Shown piece by piece: positions 18,028 through 27,441 of a stretch of DNA of 64,000 nt. The stretch is from Mastigocoleus sp. MO_188.B34 (lineage in GTDB: Bacteria > Cyanobacteriota > Cyanobacteriia > Cyanobacteriales > Nostocaceae): positions 1 through 64,000 of the forward strand of contig NZ_JASJDK010000020.1 of NCBI RefSeq assembly GCF_030065675.1, read 5' to 3'. Below the pieces are notes generated by a model that saw nothing but the letters and a program-made list of their open reading frames with translations, did not search any database and was not told where the DNA came from. Position 1 is the first letter of the stretch; every line of letters begins with the position of its first letter. The position numbers and the translations under genes are program-made.

Positions 18028-18563
18028 GACACAATTAGATAAATATATGCATCGGCGGTGCTATAGCAATAGTTAAGTTGTTAAATGTTGACACGATTTA
18101 GCCGAAGGAAAAATATTCTTTTGGGGAATATTGGTATTTGCACAAATTAGACAAGGTGAAGTGTCAAAAAACTAGCGCTGAAAAAGTAAAATCACAAGTG
18201 ATATTCAAGGATTAACTTTTAGATCGGACAAAATACTTACTAAAATATCCAATCATATAGGAACTCTGTTTGGTTGATGTTCCTGTAGCGTTACACAGTC
18301 AAAATCAATTCTACAGGTAGGGAATAGATGATGGGAAAAAACGGAACTCGCAGCAATGCAAATTGCAATTCGGTGCAGTCATTTCATAGTATTGTAATTA
18401 TACTGTTAGCAAAATGTCCCGTAAGTATGATTATCAAGGACAAAACGCAGGCAATAATACCTACGGTACGCTATAGTATACTCTACGCCGTCGGCGGAGA
18501 GAGTCTCTTACTATTATCACATTAATGTTAACAATCAACAAAATCTACGGAGGAGTCCCATAC
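18028..18563. other. Spacer with a short GC-rich repeat fragment
   Basis: No supported gene; a short rightward frame at 18328-18525 has no coding character and runs into a repeat. Around 18463-18510 a fragment of the mosaic repeat (CTACGGTACGCTATAG, CTACGCCGTCGGCGGAGAG) is present. The remainder is ordinary AT-rich sequence. Confidence 0.4.
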
Positions 18564-18980
18564 TTATTTTTTCTTATCCGAAGATTTAGTTTTTACCTTT
18601 GGGATCGTATCTGGGTTACGAACTGAAGGTGTTTGCGATAGAACAGCGATAATACCACTGCGAGCAGTTTCTAATGTCGCGTCAGATAATAAGTCAAGTA
18701 CATTAACTTCCAGAACTTCTTCTATTAATTTCTTCAGCTTTGGTTCAATTGCTTCATCCAAACCAAAACGTACCTGTTCTGCTAAGTCTCCTTGACCTTT
18801 TTTCATCAATAATTGTTCTGGTTGAGTGATACTATCTTCTATAACAATTGCTAGAGTAGCATCAAATAACTGACAGGTAACCTTAGTAGGTCTATGTCCT
18901 AATTGATTTGAATACAAAGCTTGGATACTTTGTGAAACATTTCTCTCTAATTGTCCCCGAGTTGGTATTGCACCAGTCAT
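18564..18980 (-). CDS. DUF2294 domain protein (paralogue)
   Basis: 138 residues with an AAGGAG ribosome site 8 bases before the ATG. LERNVSQSIQALYSNQLGH, then RPTKVTCQLFDATLAIVIED and TQPEQLLMKKGQGDLAEQVR follow the DUF2294 consensus closely, ending in a basic tail KVKTKSSDKKK. Function unknown. Presence of two diverged copies near a response regulator and stress genes suggests a regulatory or stress role, but that is inference from position. Confidence 0.85.
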   Translation of the reverse strand: MTGAIPTRGQLERNVSQSIQALYSNQLGHRPTKVTCQLFDATLAIVIEDSITQPEQLLMKKGQGDLAEQVRFGLDEAIEPKLKKLIEEVLEVNVLDLLSDATLETARSGIIAVLSQTPSVRNPDTIPKVKTKSSDKKK

Positions 18981-19214
18981 TCATGAACTCCTTGTTAATC
19001 TTGACCACCATTAATAAGCCAGCATGCTGTTAATTAATACAGGTTATTACTAACAGCATGATTTCTTTAAAGAAATTACAGGCTGAAAGGAAAAAGCTGT
19101 ATGAAATATAAACCTGCCCGAGTTACAAATAGTGGTGTGAATTAGTGTTGTACCTAAGATTTTTCAATTATTAATTTCTAATTGGTATTTTACTACTTAG
19201 TAATCGGTGCTTCA

Positions 19215-19580
19215 CTACTTATCAGCAACTGGTACTTTACTGTTTAATGTGTAATTCATCAAGAAAGAACTGACCAAAGATAAAATCACAGGTCCCAGTA
19301 TAAATGCTAAAGGTCCACTAACAGTAAATCCTGGTGCAAACAGAGAAGCTAACCAAAAACAAATACCATTAACGACTAAAGAAAATAATCCCAAACTGAT
19401 TAAATTCAAAGGTAAAGTAAGCAAAGATAAAATAGGTTTAATGAATGAATTAACGAACCCTATTATCACACCTGCAATAATAGCTGCGGGAAATGTTGCT
19501 ATATTTACTCCTGGAAAAATAATATCAACTACCAGCAAGCTTAAGGCTGTACCCAATACAGTAAAGAAATATCCTAACAT
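19215..19580 (-). CDS. Phage holin family IV-like membrane protein
   Basis: 121 residues with four hydrophobic helices. The motif GVIIGFVNSFIKPILSLLTL, then PLNLISLGLFSLVVNG and the ending GPVILSLVSSFLMN are diagnostic of the Phage_holin_4_2 superfamily. Chromosomal members are widespread in bacteria with no neighbouring phage genes, and none is present here, so a membrane-stress role is more likely than phage lysis. Function unproven. Confidence 0.85.
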   Translation of the reverse strand: MLGYFFTVLGTALSLLVVDIIFPGVNIATFPAAIIAGVIIGFVNSFIKPILSLLTLPLNLISLGLFSLVVNGICFWLASLFAPGFTVSGPLAFILGPVILSLVSSFLMNYTLNSKVPVADK

Positions 19581-19846
19581 AGTAATTTCCTCAATTTAAT
19601 AAGCAATTTTCTTACGAGTGTTTCTCTAATTCCTTTACATATATTATGTACAATAAAGCATTTATAACCCTCTCTATAAAGATATATATATTTATTTACT
19701 ATCTATGCTAAAAAGTATGTTTTTTTAAGCAAAAAAAATAACTCAAAATCTAACTCTTGAAAATTTGTAACCAATCTCTAGATAGAGGAAAAGCAACTAA
19801 ATATGATTGCAGAATATAAGTGATTGTTTGTTGTAGATAAATAAAT

Positions 19847-20041
19847 ATGAAGTTATTACGAATCATTCTTGGTATCGTACTACCACCTGTAGGTGTATTT
19901 CTTACCTATGGTATAAGTCCCGCTTTGCTGATTAATATTTTGTTAACTTTACTTGGAATTCTTCCTGGTAGTATTCATGCACTTTGGGCAATTACTAAGT
20001 ATTACGAAAAAGAAAATCAAGGAGGAAATGCAGCATATTAA
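19847..20041 (+). CDS. YqaE/Pmp3 family small membrane protein
   Basis: 64 residues, two hydrophobic helices. LRIILGIVLPPVGVFLTYG and LLINILLTLLGILPGSIHAL, then WAITKYY are the Pmp3/YqaE signature. Members influence membrane potential and salt tolerance in yeast and plants and are stress-induced in bacteria. It is the only rightward gene between 18 and 24 kb. Confident family call; function by homology only. Confidence 0.92.
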   Translation: MKLLRIILGIVLPPVGVFLTYGISPALLINILLTLLGILPGSIHALWAITKYYEKENQGGNAAY

Positions 20042-20172
20042 CACTTGCTATTTGCTAAGTTATTTACTAAAAAATTGTTGCATATATAGGAGCGTGAAGG
20101 AATCACGTTCCTTATTTTATATTTATCTATATTACACGTATCTGAAGAAGATTGTAGGGACGTAAAATCTTC

Positions 20173-20327
20173 GAGGATGTTTAGAAAGCGTTTATTGAAC
20201 AAAACCCAAAACCATTGTTTATATCCCCCAGTTCGCTTGTGAAGAGGGCAAAAGTCTAACTTTCCAAGGGGTATTTAGGGGAAAGCAAGATATATTAGGT
20301 AAATAATATGACTTTTGAAGCATCCTC
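20173..20327. mobile_element. MITE-like element, second copy
   Basis: Ends GAGGATGTTTAGAAAG and ACTTTTGAAGCATCCTC, inverted repeats matching those of the element at 3439-3563. The right ~45 bp (AAGATATATTAGGTAAATAA and on) are nearly identical in both copies; the middle differs by length (155 versus 125 bp). The right flank is TTA and the left flank TTC, so the target duplication is imperfect here. It sits just after the YqaE gene. Confidence 0.75.
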
Positions 20328-20343
20328 TTAGATCTCAAATCAG

Positions 20344-21108
20344 TTAACTTTTCTGGGAATGAGTTAAGGAATACCACAATTCTTTAAGAATACGCTTTAA
20401 CTCCTTCTCTTTACGTGCTACTGCTGCTCCTGCCTCACTCATTTTATTTTCAAACTCTGTTTGCTTTGCTTCTACCAAAGTAGAACCTTTTTTTTCTGAT
20501 TTTTCTTTAGTATTCTCATACCAAGTTTTAGCATTATCTAGATGCTGCTTAACCTCTTCGTAAGGTTCACCATAACGAGCAGCTAAATTGGCTTGTAAGA
20601 CTGACAATTCGGCTTGTAATTGAGCATAACGTTTTTTCATTAGTTCAACTTCTTCGCTATTTTTGATATTCTCAACAGCTGTACTAACTATAGAACGAAC
20701 ATCAGAAGAAGTTTTTTCACTTACAGCTTCAATCTCCGTCAAAGCTTCCTCAACAGTTGACTGTAGTTGATTCTCATCTTCATCTAAGCGTGTTTGAAGC
20801 TTCTGAATTTCTGATTTAGTTTTTGCGATAGCTTCTCTTTGGGAGTGACTAATTCCTTCAATCATACCTTCTATAGAAGCCGTAACCTCTTCTTTTGTGT
20901 TTTGTCCTTTCTCTTTTACATTTTCTAACAGTGTGGCAAAGGTATCTCTGATAATATAACCCAATTCTCCAGAACCTTCTTTGAACTCACTAATAGATTG
21001 TGAAATTGCAGCACTAAAAATTTTTTTGATTCTTCCCGAACGCAATGTACCTTCTTCTTTTACTTTTTGTAAATCTGCTTTAATTTTATCCTTGGTAGAA
21101 TCAGGCAT
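20344..21108 (-). CDS. Long coiled-coil protein of unknown function
   Basis: 254 residues, preceded by AGGAG 8 bases before ATG. After ~50 residues the chain is almost wholly helical and heptad-like (KTKSEIQKLQTRLDEDENQL, then MKKRYAQLQAELSVLQANLA), with several Ser/Thr-Glu repeats, resembling apolipoprotein- or LEA-like helical proteins. No membrane segment or enzyme motif. A structural or desiccation/stress-protective role would fit its neighbours, but I do not recognise a named family. Confidence 0.7.
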   Translation of the reverse strand: MPDSTKDKIKADLQKVKEEGTLRSGRIKKIFSAAISQSISEFKEGSGELGYIIRDTFATLLENVKEKGQNTKEEVTASIEGMIEGISHSQREAIAKTKSEIQKLQTRLDEDENQLQSTVEEALTEIEAVSEKTSSDVRSIVSTAVENIKNSEEVELMKKRYAQLQAELSVLQANLAARYGEPYEEVKQHLDNAKTWYENTKEKSEKKGSTLVEAKQTEFENKMSEAGAAVARKEKELKRILKELWYSLTHSQKS

Positions 21109-21442
21109 ATAAAACTCCTAAAATTTTTATAGATTCTAAAAGATATTTGACTTGATTTTATTTCGATTTTAAATAACTTTTTTTGCACTAAATTTGATTT
21201 GTCATATTACACCCCATCTTTTTTATCTAATTACATTATGATTATAGCTAAATAAAAAATATAAACATCAATAAAAGTGAAAAAATAACATTTGTTTTAA
21301 ATTATGGCTTTTTAAAGTAAGGAAAATAGTTAATGCAAAAACACAAATACCCGGAAGATAAATCCCGGGCATAATTATAGAGAAAAATTCTGTAATTATT
21401 CAAATTTCTCTAGTAAAATTATTATTCTCAAGATTTATTTTC
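21109..21442. terminator. Spacer with a probable leftward terminator at 21350-21369
   Basis: CCCGG (21350-21354) pairs with CCGGG (21365-21369) across a 10-base loop. On the minus strand it is followed by TATTTGTGTTTTT, so it can end the transcript of the gene whose stop is at 21443. The rest is AT-rich promoter region for the coiled-coil gene. Confidence 0.45.
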
Positions 21443-21811
21443 TTAAATAATACCTACTCCTTTACCACGATTATCACTTCCCATTGAGAGTTTTCCATCT
21501 TCGTCATTATTATTGATTTCAGCTAATTCTTTAGCTCTTCTAATAGCTTCTGCTTCTTCCTTTGCTTTTAAATCTCCACGTTCTTCATAATACATTTCTG
21601 GTTCGACTGCATAATTATTTGCTAAGCCCTCATTATCTATTGTGTAGCCACCTGTTGTATCTAATTCGTCTTCGGTTTCTTCTGGTTGTTGTTTGAAACC
21701 TTCTCCTTCACGTTCTATGCGTGCAGCAGTTTCAGCAGGTATAATATTGCGATCATATCCATCTTTTTCTGTTCTCTGTTTACTATCAACTACTTTTTCA
21801 TTATTAGCCAT
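21443..21811 (-). CDS. Acidic, probably disordered protein
   Basis: 122 residues with no hydrophobic core: runs of Glu/Asp/Asn/Gly (EGEGFKQQPEETEDELDTTG, then YYEERGDLKAKEEAEAIRRA). No known domain. The composition is that of hydrophilic, intrinsically disordered proteins often made under drought or salt stress. It is monocistronic, with its own probable terminator. Function unknown; the evidence for being real is the ribosome-proximal start, absence of competing frames and stress-block location. Confidence 0.6.
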   Translation of the reverse strand: MANNEKVVDSKQRTEKDGYDRNIIPAETAARIEREGEGFKQQPEETEDELDTTGGYTIDNEGLANNYAVEPEMYYEERGDLKAKEEAEAIRRAKELAEINNNDEDGKLSMGSDNRGKGVGII

Positions 21812-22124
21812 AAATTTTTTATCCTAAATCTGCTTAATATTTATTATCGGATTAGTGTAGTAAATTTTGATTCCATCTCTGGAGACAAGTTAATATAAAA
21901 ACTCTCTCTCTAAAGATATAAGTAGCAGTTAAAAAATATTAATCAAATAATTTTATGAAAAACTAGAATGAAGATTAGATTTTATTTATCTGGGATGATC
22001 TATAGCAATACTAAATTATTTAGGACTTATGCAAATGGCATAAGTCCTGAGGGAATCTACAACTCAAAGAATAATCGAATTAGTAGAGAAAATTCAAATC
22101 AAACTATTCTAAAAAAAATACAGA
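21812..22124. repeat. Spacer with an 11-bp-stem palindrome
   Basis: AGGACTTATGC (22022-22032) and GCATAAGTCCT (22038-22048) form a perfect hairpin with loop AAATG. Such ACTTATGC..GCATAAGT palindromes are common remnants of dispersed repeats in Nostocales. It lies downstream of the leftward gene ending at 22125 and may also stop its transcript, although no T-run follows. Confidence 0.6.
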
Positions 22125-22379
22125 TTAAAGTTTAGTTGAGGTATCAGGAGCAATCTCAACTCCTGATGTTTCTGAAATATTTTGCTCTAAAGAGATTAAG
22201 TCTGAAAAACTGTTTACATCTATACCCATTGCATTACAAGCTGTTTTTAATTCATTTTCAAAATTGCTAACACTATCACCATAGCCACAGCTTTTAGCTG
22301 CTATTTCTATTCCTTGTTTCATATTAGCACGGGCACAGTCTATTAATTCTGAACCTTTAAGGGGTGTTGATGAACTCAT
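22125..22379 (-). CDS. Small soluble protein of unknown function
   Basis: 84 residues when started at the ATG 22379 (MSSSTPLKGSELIDCARANM); the upstream extension is hydrophobic and lacks a ribosome site. Contains three cysteines (IDCARAN, AKSCGYG, KTACNAMG) and a helical middle. No named family comes to mind. Small cyanobacterial hypothetical proteins with this pattern exist, but I cannot give a function. A TATAAATA-like box lies on the minus strand near 22480. Confidence 0.55.
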   Translation of the reverse strand: MSSSTPLKGSELIDCARANMKQGIEIAAKSCGYGDSVSNFENELKTACNAMGIDVNSFSDLISLEQNISETSGVEIAPDTSTKL

Positions 22380-22747
22380 AATGTGTATAATTCCAATAAC
22401 AAAATAACTTAAATAACACCATGGCAATTACATATTAATTTATTGCACGGGTTTATTTGAAAAAAAAAACTATTTATATTTGATTTATCTTTAATGTATC
22501 CTTACAAATCTAAATTAGTAAATTTTCTATTTCCTGTTTCTTTATTAAGAAAATATAATTTCCTGAGCCACATACTTACTGCTATATCATTTAACAATTA
22601 ATTATTGCTCATATCGCAAGTAATATAATCAGTAGTACACAAAAAAAAGTCCGTTAAAGATAGCTTTGGATAAATAATAGTGTCCACAAATATCATGAGT
22701 GAACACTAATTTTTGTGTTGATTATATTTCGTATTATTTCTGAATTT
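22380..22747. other. AT-rich gene-free spacer
   Basis: About 370 bp, no coding frame and no convincing hairpin. Confidence 0.35.
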
Positions 22748-22972
22748 TTATAAACCAGGATGTTCTTGTTTTTCTACTTTTGGTACGATATTGGGACGCT
22801 CTTGATTTTCCCAACCTGGGGGTCGTTTAGAGTTGTACCAAGCAATGGAGCCAATGGTTACAGCTGCAATAAATCCGAGAAAAATCACACCTGTTAGAGA
22901 AAAAGTATAAGTAGAAGCACCTTCTGGATTCGCAGAAATTTCTGCAAATATATAATTAAACAACAAACTCAT
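22748..22972 (-). CDS. Small single-helix membrane protein, possibly Psb35-like
   Basis: 74 residues from the ATG at 22972 (GGGGGA about 8 bases upstream); a TTG 18 bases earlier is possible. One transmembrane helix (residues ~25-46, LTGVIFLGFIAAVTIGSIAW) is followed by a conserved-looking tail SKRPPGWENQERPNIVPKV. The single helix with a short stromal-side tail resembles small photosystem II auxiliary proteins of the Psb35 type, but I hold that lightly. Confidence 0.5.
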   Translation of the reverse strand: MSLLFNYIFAEISANPEGASTYTFSLTGVIFLGFIAAVTIGSIAWYNSKRPPGWENQERPNIVPKVEKQEHPGL

Positions 22973-23327
22973 TAAAAATATCCCCCACAATTTAACTTTG
23001 GGATGTGTGTACTTATTGATTTGCTATTAATAACTTATCTTTTTATATAAAGCTATACTTCGACCAGAAGAATATCTTTGCTCAAAATAATGTGCTTCTA
23101 TTTATATACCTTCTGGATTTGAAAACTATTCCCAAGATAGAGATGAGCAAATATTCTTAATTTGAGATATTGAATTTACCTATTCTCCCAACTGATCCTA
23201 GAGATGCGATATTATTCCCAGTGCTAAGGCTTAAAAGACCAGTTCCCTACAGAATAAAGTCGCGTTTCTAGGAAATTTATATATCTCTGCAAATATAGAT
23301 TTACATTCTTTGTAGTTAATTAAATAA
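22973..23327. other. Gene-free spacer
   Basis: 355 bp between two leftward genes, no coding frame, no clear hairpin. Confidence 0.35.
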
Positions 23328-24134
23328 TTAAGACCAAGGTTGACGGAAATCAGGATATAAAGTCAAACCACCATCAACAAATATAGTTTGTCCGGTGATG
23401 TAAGCTGCTTCATCAGAAGCAAGGAAAGCCACTACCGCAGCCATTTCTTCGGGGGTACCAGCTCTACGCATAGGGATGTGAGTTTCTACTTCAGATTTTT
23501 CACTTGGATCGCTCGCCCAGCTATTAATAGGTGTAGCTGTTGCACCTGGTCCAATAGCATTAACCCTTATACCACGATCTGCGTATTCTAAAGCAAGAGT
23601 ACGGGTAAGATTTTCCATTCCACCTTTACTGATGGAATAACCGACGTATTCTGGTCTAGGAATGATTTCGTGGACACTAGAGTTGTTAATAATAACTCCT
23701 GCTTTTTTAAGTTCTAGAAAATGTTTGAGAACTTCACGAGAACATAGATATGCACCCCGAAGATTAACTGCGATCGTACGGTCAAATTTATCTATTTCTA
23801 ATTCATGGGAGGCTGCAGAACTCTGAATTCCAGCATTGTTAACAAGAATATCGATACCACCAAATTTTTCAATTGTTGTGGTAAACATATCAATTACATC
23901 TTGTTCTTGAGAAACATCTCCTTGAACTAATAAATGTTTGACACCACAATCTTGAATTTGGGTACAAGCTTGTTCCATCAGCATTTGTTCTTCGGTTTCT
24001 TTTGCTTTTTCCGCAGATTTGTAAAAGTTAACTGCTACATTTGCACCTTCTTGAGCAAAACGAATCGCAATTGCTCTACCAATCCCTGTTGCTGCTCCAG
24101 TAACCAAAATGTTTTTTGCTTTTAGACCTTTCAT
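23328..24134 (-). CDS. SDR family oxidoreductase, glucose 1-dehydrogenase-like
   Basis: 268 residues, Rossmann fold: cofactor motif TGAATGIG (12-19), NNAG, catalytic Ser in NNSSVHE, and YSISK containing the YxxxK pair, then PGATATPIN and the C-terminal [17 protein letters not shown]. Overall layout and the C-terminus resemble Bacillus glucose 1-dehydrogenase, but other small sugar or alcohol substrates are equally likely. An insertion [17 protein letters not shown] lengthens the second helix. Stands alone. Confidence 0.88.
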   Translation of the reverse strand: MKGLKAKNILVTGAATGIGRAIAIRFAQEGANVAVNFYKSAEKAKETEEQMLMEQACTQIQDCGVKHLLVQGDVSQEQDVIDMFTTTIEKFGGIDILVNNAGIQSSAASHELEIDKFDRTIAVNLRGAYLCSREVLKHFLELKKAGVIINNSSVHEIIPRPEYVGYSISKGGMENLTRTLALEYADRGIRVNAIGPGATATPINSWASDPSEKSEVETHIPMRRAGTPEEMAAVVAFLASDEAAYITGQTIFVDGGLTLYPDFRQPWS

Positions 24135-24841
24135 AATTTTTGTGCGGTGAATTTAATTCTCAAATTTGTTGCTAATCAAATTTACTTATTTAGAGTTGTT
24201 TATCTACATACATACAGAAACTTCTACTTCCTGATTCCACAGAGCTAGATACTTAGGTTCAGGATTCACATTTTTTTAGTGTTTTACGCTAGTGAGATCG
24301 TGATAGCAATACTAATTGATAAATCAATAATAATGACTTACGCGTAGCGCTATAGCTGCATGTTTTACAAAAAAAAGCATGTTTTAATATCAATGACTAC
24401 GAATATTTGTAATATATATTTGTAATATAAGCTACCTTTTTTCAAAAAGGCTCTATCGCTAGTCTAATTATCTTTTTAACTTCAGATAGGTACTCATTGA
24501 TAGTCACAGTTGTTTATTATAAGCCTATTAGCATGCTTTACCAACAATACAGAGTCATTGTTCTCAAAGGCTGCATAACATACAAAACCCCGTCCTCCTA
24601 TGAGGCGGGGAGTTTATAATGCGTTTAATTTAAAGCCTCTAATTTGAATGTTAGGCTATAGCTAAAGCTGTCTGTAAATCTTGTTTACCTGCAGATATAC
24701 AGATTTTCTATTTTTTGTTTTGCTAAAGTCATCTTCAAAGGGTGTAATGGCTTAAAAAATTCCCTATCACTAAGAGTCTCTGGTAATGGGTATAGTTTAT
24801 GGGATTACTTTCACTCCTTTTCAATTAATATTTTTTGTATA
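24135..24841. terminator. Spacer with strong hairpin at 24588-24610 (leftward terminator)
   Basis: CCCCG-T-CCTC (24588-24597) pairs with GAGG-CGGGG (24602-24610) over a CTAT loop with one bulged T. Read leftward it is followed by TTTTG, which suits termination of the gene whose stop is at 24842. Its sequence also resembles the hairpin found near the right end of IS200/IS605-type elements, though no tnpA or tnpB remnant is visible. A short mosaic fragment (ACGCGTAGCGCTATAGC) is at 24340-24356. Confidence 0.5.
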
Positions 24842-25192
24842 CTAGAACTTCTGTTGTGCTGCATCAAATTTATCCATTTTCATCACAAGCACAATCAAAG
24901 GAAATATAAGGAAAAACTTCAACAAAGAAGGGGCTAAAATAAACCCTAATATTGACAATATCGATCCACTTACTATTGCTGCAATTCGAAGAATTTCGTC
25001 TTGGAGCTTTAATCCTCCCCAGATAGAGCCAATCCCGATAACTAATAAAACCAAACAGGTTGCCAGCATTTTCAATTCTCCATATTCAAACTTGGGTTTT
25101 CTGTTACGCCAACGCTTAACAACCGTACTAAATTTAGAAATATCGAAATAAATCGATGCAAACGGTTTAAAGCTACGATCAACAAAAACCAA
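24842..25192 (-). CDS. Small membrane protein of unknown function
   Basis: 116 residues. After a basic N-terminus (VKRWRNRKPKFEYGELK) come three hydrophobic helices, roughly 44-64, 68-86 and 88-105, then a charged tail MKMDKFDAAQQKF. The start is uncertain; the ATG at 25192 is used, but an internal Met at residue 43 begins the membrane part. No named family. The strong hairpin downstream supports a real transcription unit. Confidence 0.55.
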   Translation of the reverse strand: MVFVDRSFKPFASIYFDISKFSTVVKRWRNRKPKFEYGELKMLATCLVLLVIGIGSIWGGLKLQDEILRIAAIVSGSILSILGFILAPSLLKFFLIFPLIVLVMKMDKFDAAQQKF

Positions 25193-25375
25193 TAAAGTTT
25201 ACCCTTAAGTAGACTTAGCAAAATACCATATAAGTCTAACACTTAAATGAATGTCATAGAGATATTTGATGATTTATATACAAATTTTTACAAAAGTACA
25301 TCAAGTAATTATATATGTATCAAGCTAATTATGATTTAAGCTAAATTATGGCTAAAACGAGTTAACCCTAGAGGA

Positions 25376-25675
25376 TCATAACTCATTGGCGACTAAAGAT
25401 GCAAACTCTGAGAAAGCTTCCTCGTTCCGGCGATAGTAAGTTGACTGTCCTTGACGGGTTGAGATTACCAAACCTGCTGTTTCGAGCATGGACAAATAAT
25501 GAGAAACTGTGGACTGAGCCAAACCAGTTTTTTTCTGAATGTCACCAACGCAAATGCCAACTCTAGCCGTGTCTATCCCTTGTGATGGGAAATGGACTTC
25601 AGGATTCTTTAACCATTGAAGTATCTGAAGTCTTGTTTCATTAGCGAGAACTTTAAATACATCTTTCTTTTCCAT
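25376..25675 (-). CDS. ArsR family transcriptional regulator
   Basis: 99 residues from the ATG at 25675; the frame is open for 45 more codons upstream but these do not resemble the family. Winged helix: VFKVLANETRLQILQWLKNP, then VGDIQKKTGLAQSTVSHYLS and MLETAGLVISTRQGQSTYYR. This is the metal/redox-type ArsR fold with one cysteine (GICVGD) just before the recognition unit, so metal binding is not obvious. No operon partner is adjacent; a 7-bp palindrome at 25974-25991 is a possible operator. Confidence 0.85.
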   Translation of the reverse strand: MEKKDVFKVLANETRLQILQWLKNPEVHFPSQGIDTARVGICVGDIQKKTGLAQSTVSHYLSMLETAGLVISTRQGQSTYYRRNEEAFSEFASLVANEL

Positions 25676-26585
25676 GTCATCATAATATCGCGAAGGTTGG
25701 ATATTTTCTTCTCTTACTAGTTCTTTATAATACGTTTGGTTTGATGTTGGTAGATAACAAATCGACTCTAATGTTATGCAAACATTAATATGACTGTTAC
25801 TAAGCATCATTTAGTGTAATGGTTTCAATCCCTTTGCCTGTAACTATTTGGCTTTATAGTATCCCAATCATATCTTGAAAAAATAGGTTTTTCCATAGTC
25901 CCCATGAATCATTTTATTTGTAAATTAGGACAACATTGATAAGATATCTTCAAGAGTAAAGTAATACTTGCGAACAAGTATCACTTACTGAAATGCCTGC
26001 TTTTTCACCCAATTCATCACTCGATAAAATGGATAGTTCTGTAACCGAAAAACACATTTCAACCTAAAACTAAAGATAAGAGGTTAGAAATAATTTTTAA
26101 CATCTATATATTAATTTATTATGAACCGCTACAAAATGTATATTTTTTTGGCAATAATTTACAGGTATATTGTGTAAAGTTAAAGTTTTTAGTCTTATAA
26201 GTTTTCAGTTTTGCAATTTTCATTAGGGGCTTCCCATAAATTATTATTTAATTAAATATTTCATTTGCAGTATGTGATCGCGACTTTAGTCTTAATGCAC
26301 CGCACAATAAATTAATGTAAATTATGGGAACATATGGTATTTTGGCATTTTATTAGTCAAGTTGTCAGCCTTGTTTTTTCTAAAATCATCCCTAGAGACG
26401 CTGCTGCAAAGCAACGTCTCTAAACCTTCTGAGGATAACTAAAAAATAGCTATAAAGTTAGAAAAGAATATTCCATAGTTATCATACATGGTAAATCACG
26501 ATGGATTTTATAGGTGCAACTTTTCCTTTTTTTAGCTTTGAATTAGGTTGTTTCCCCAAATTTTATCCAAAAGTACTAACTATTT
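25676..26585. other. Spacer with two inverted repeats
   Basis: No coding frame. ATACTTG-CGAA-CAAGTAT (25974-25991) is a tight palindrome 300 bp upstream of the ArsR gene and could be its operator. TAGAGACGCTGC...GCAACGTCTCTA (26393-26422) is a 12-bp inverted repeat with one mismatch, of the dispersed AGAGACG palindrome type that also occurs at 30125-30152. Confidence 0.5.
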
Positions 26586-27170
26586 TTAAGCTTGCTCCTG
26601 AGGGATTTGTGTTAATTGGGCTGCTAATTTTTCTTTATCTTGGCGACGTTTTTTTGCATAAAGTTGAATTGTTGCAACCATGGTGACAATCAAACCAAAA
26701 ATTACCCAAACTGTGGCGTTTGTCGGTAGACTATTTTTAAAAACAGCTAACAATACAATCACCAATAGCATAACTGTAGGTGCTTCATTTAAACCACGTA
26801 GTTGTTTGCTACCCCATTTGCAAGTATTTTCTTCTAGCTGCTTCATTAAGCGTCCACAATAAAAATGATAGAACAGTAAAGCAGCAACAAAACCTAATTT
26901 AGCGTGCAGCCAACCCTGCTTTAAATACTCAGGTTGGGTAACTAATAAACCAATAGCACACCCTACGGTCACTACCATTCCAGGAGTGGTAATGATGTTA
27001 TAGAGCCGTTTCTCCATAATTTGGTATTGATTTTTCAGGATGCTTTTGGCTGGTTCCGCTTCTTGATCGGCTTCGACATGGTAGATAAACAAACGTACTA
27101 AGTAAAATAATCCGGCGAACCAAACTACCACACCAATGATGTGAAATGCTTTAAACCAAGAATATGCCAT
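26586..27170 (-). CDS. hemJ: Protoporphyrinogen oxidase HemJ
   Basis: 194 residues, four or five hydrophobic helices. Hallmarks: WFKAFHIIGVVVWFAGLFYL (His in helix 1), YHVEAD, MEKRLYNIITTPGMVVT, then QGWLHAKLGFVAALLFYHFY and RGLNEAPTVMLLVIVLLAVF. HemJ is a b-type haem membrane enzyme that oxidises protoporphyrinogen IX to protoporphyrin IX, serving haem and chlorophyll synthesis, and replaces HemG/HemY in most cyanobacteria. The tail (KKRRQDKEKLAAQLTQ) extends beyond the membrane part. Monocistronic. Confidence 0.93.
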   Translation of the reverse strand: MAYSWFKAFHIIGVVVWFAGLFYLVRLFIYHVEADQEAEPAKSILKNQYQIMEKRLYNIITTPGMVVTVGCAIGLLVTQPEYLKQGWLHAKLGFVAALLFYHFYCGRLMKQLEENTCKWGSKQLRGLNEAPTVMLLVIVLLAVFKNSLPTNATVWVIFGLIVTMVATIQLYAKKRRQDKEKLAAQLTQIPQEQA

Positions 27171-27289
27171 AAGTTCTCCCCTTGCTCAAACGCTCGACAA
27201 TTTTTGTTGTTTAATTCCTGCAAGTCATATCAATTAGGGTACGCCAAAATGCTTCACAGAAATTGCTATTACTGCTGTTAAAAATATAA

Positions 27290-27430
27290 AGAAGTGCAAA
27301 GTTATGATTGATTTTGGTGATTGGTGATTGGTGATAGCACTGCGTGCCACCGCAAGCGGCATATGGTAATTGGTAATTGCTGATTGGTGATTTTTAGTCG
27401 TTTCTAAATTTCTAATGCCCAACTCCTAAG
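27290..27430. repeat. GATTGGT heptamer repeat and GC-rich fragment
   Basis: Short tandem units of TGATTGG/TAATTGG type (27319-27395) flank a GC-rich piece GCACTGCGTGCCACCGCAAGCGGC. This is the same class of heptameric repeat as at 59634-59720, in the gap between hemJ and the GFA gene. Confidence 0.65.
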
Positions 27431-27441
27431 CATGAATTTTC

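Noticed and set aside
18328-18525. 65-codon rightward frame between the DUF2294 genes
   Set aside because: No family, poor codon character, and it runs into a repeat fragment.
24588-24610. IS200/IS605 end
   Set aside because: Only the hairpin resembles one; no tnpA or tnpB remnant is present, and leftward termination explains it.
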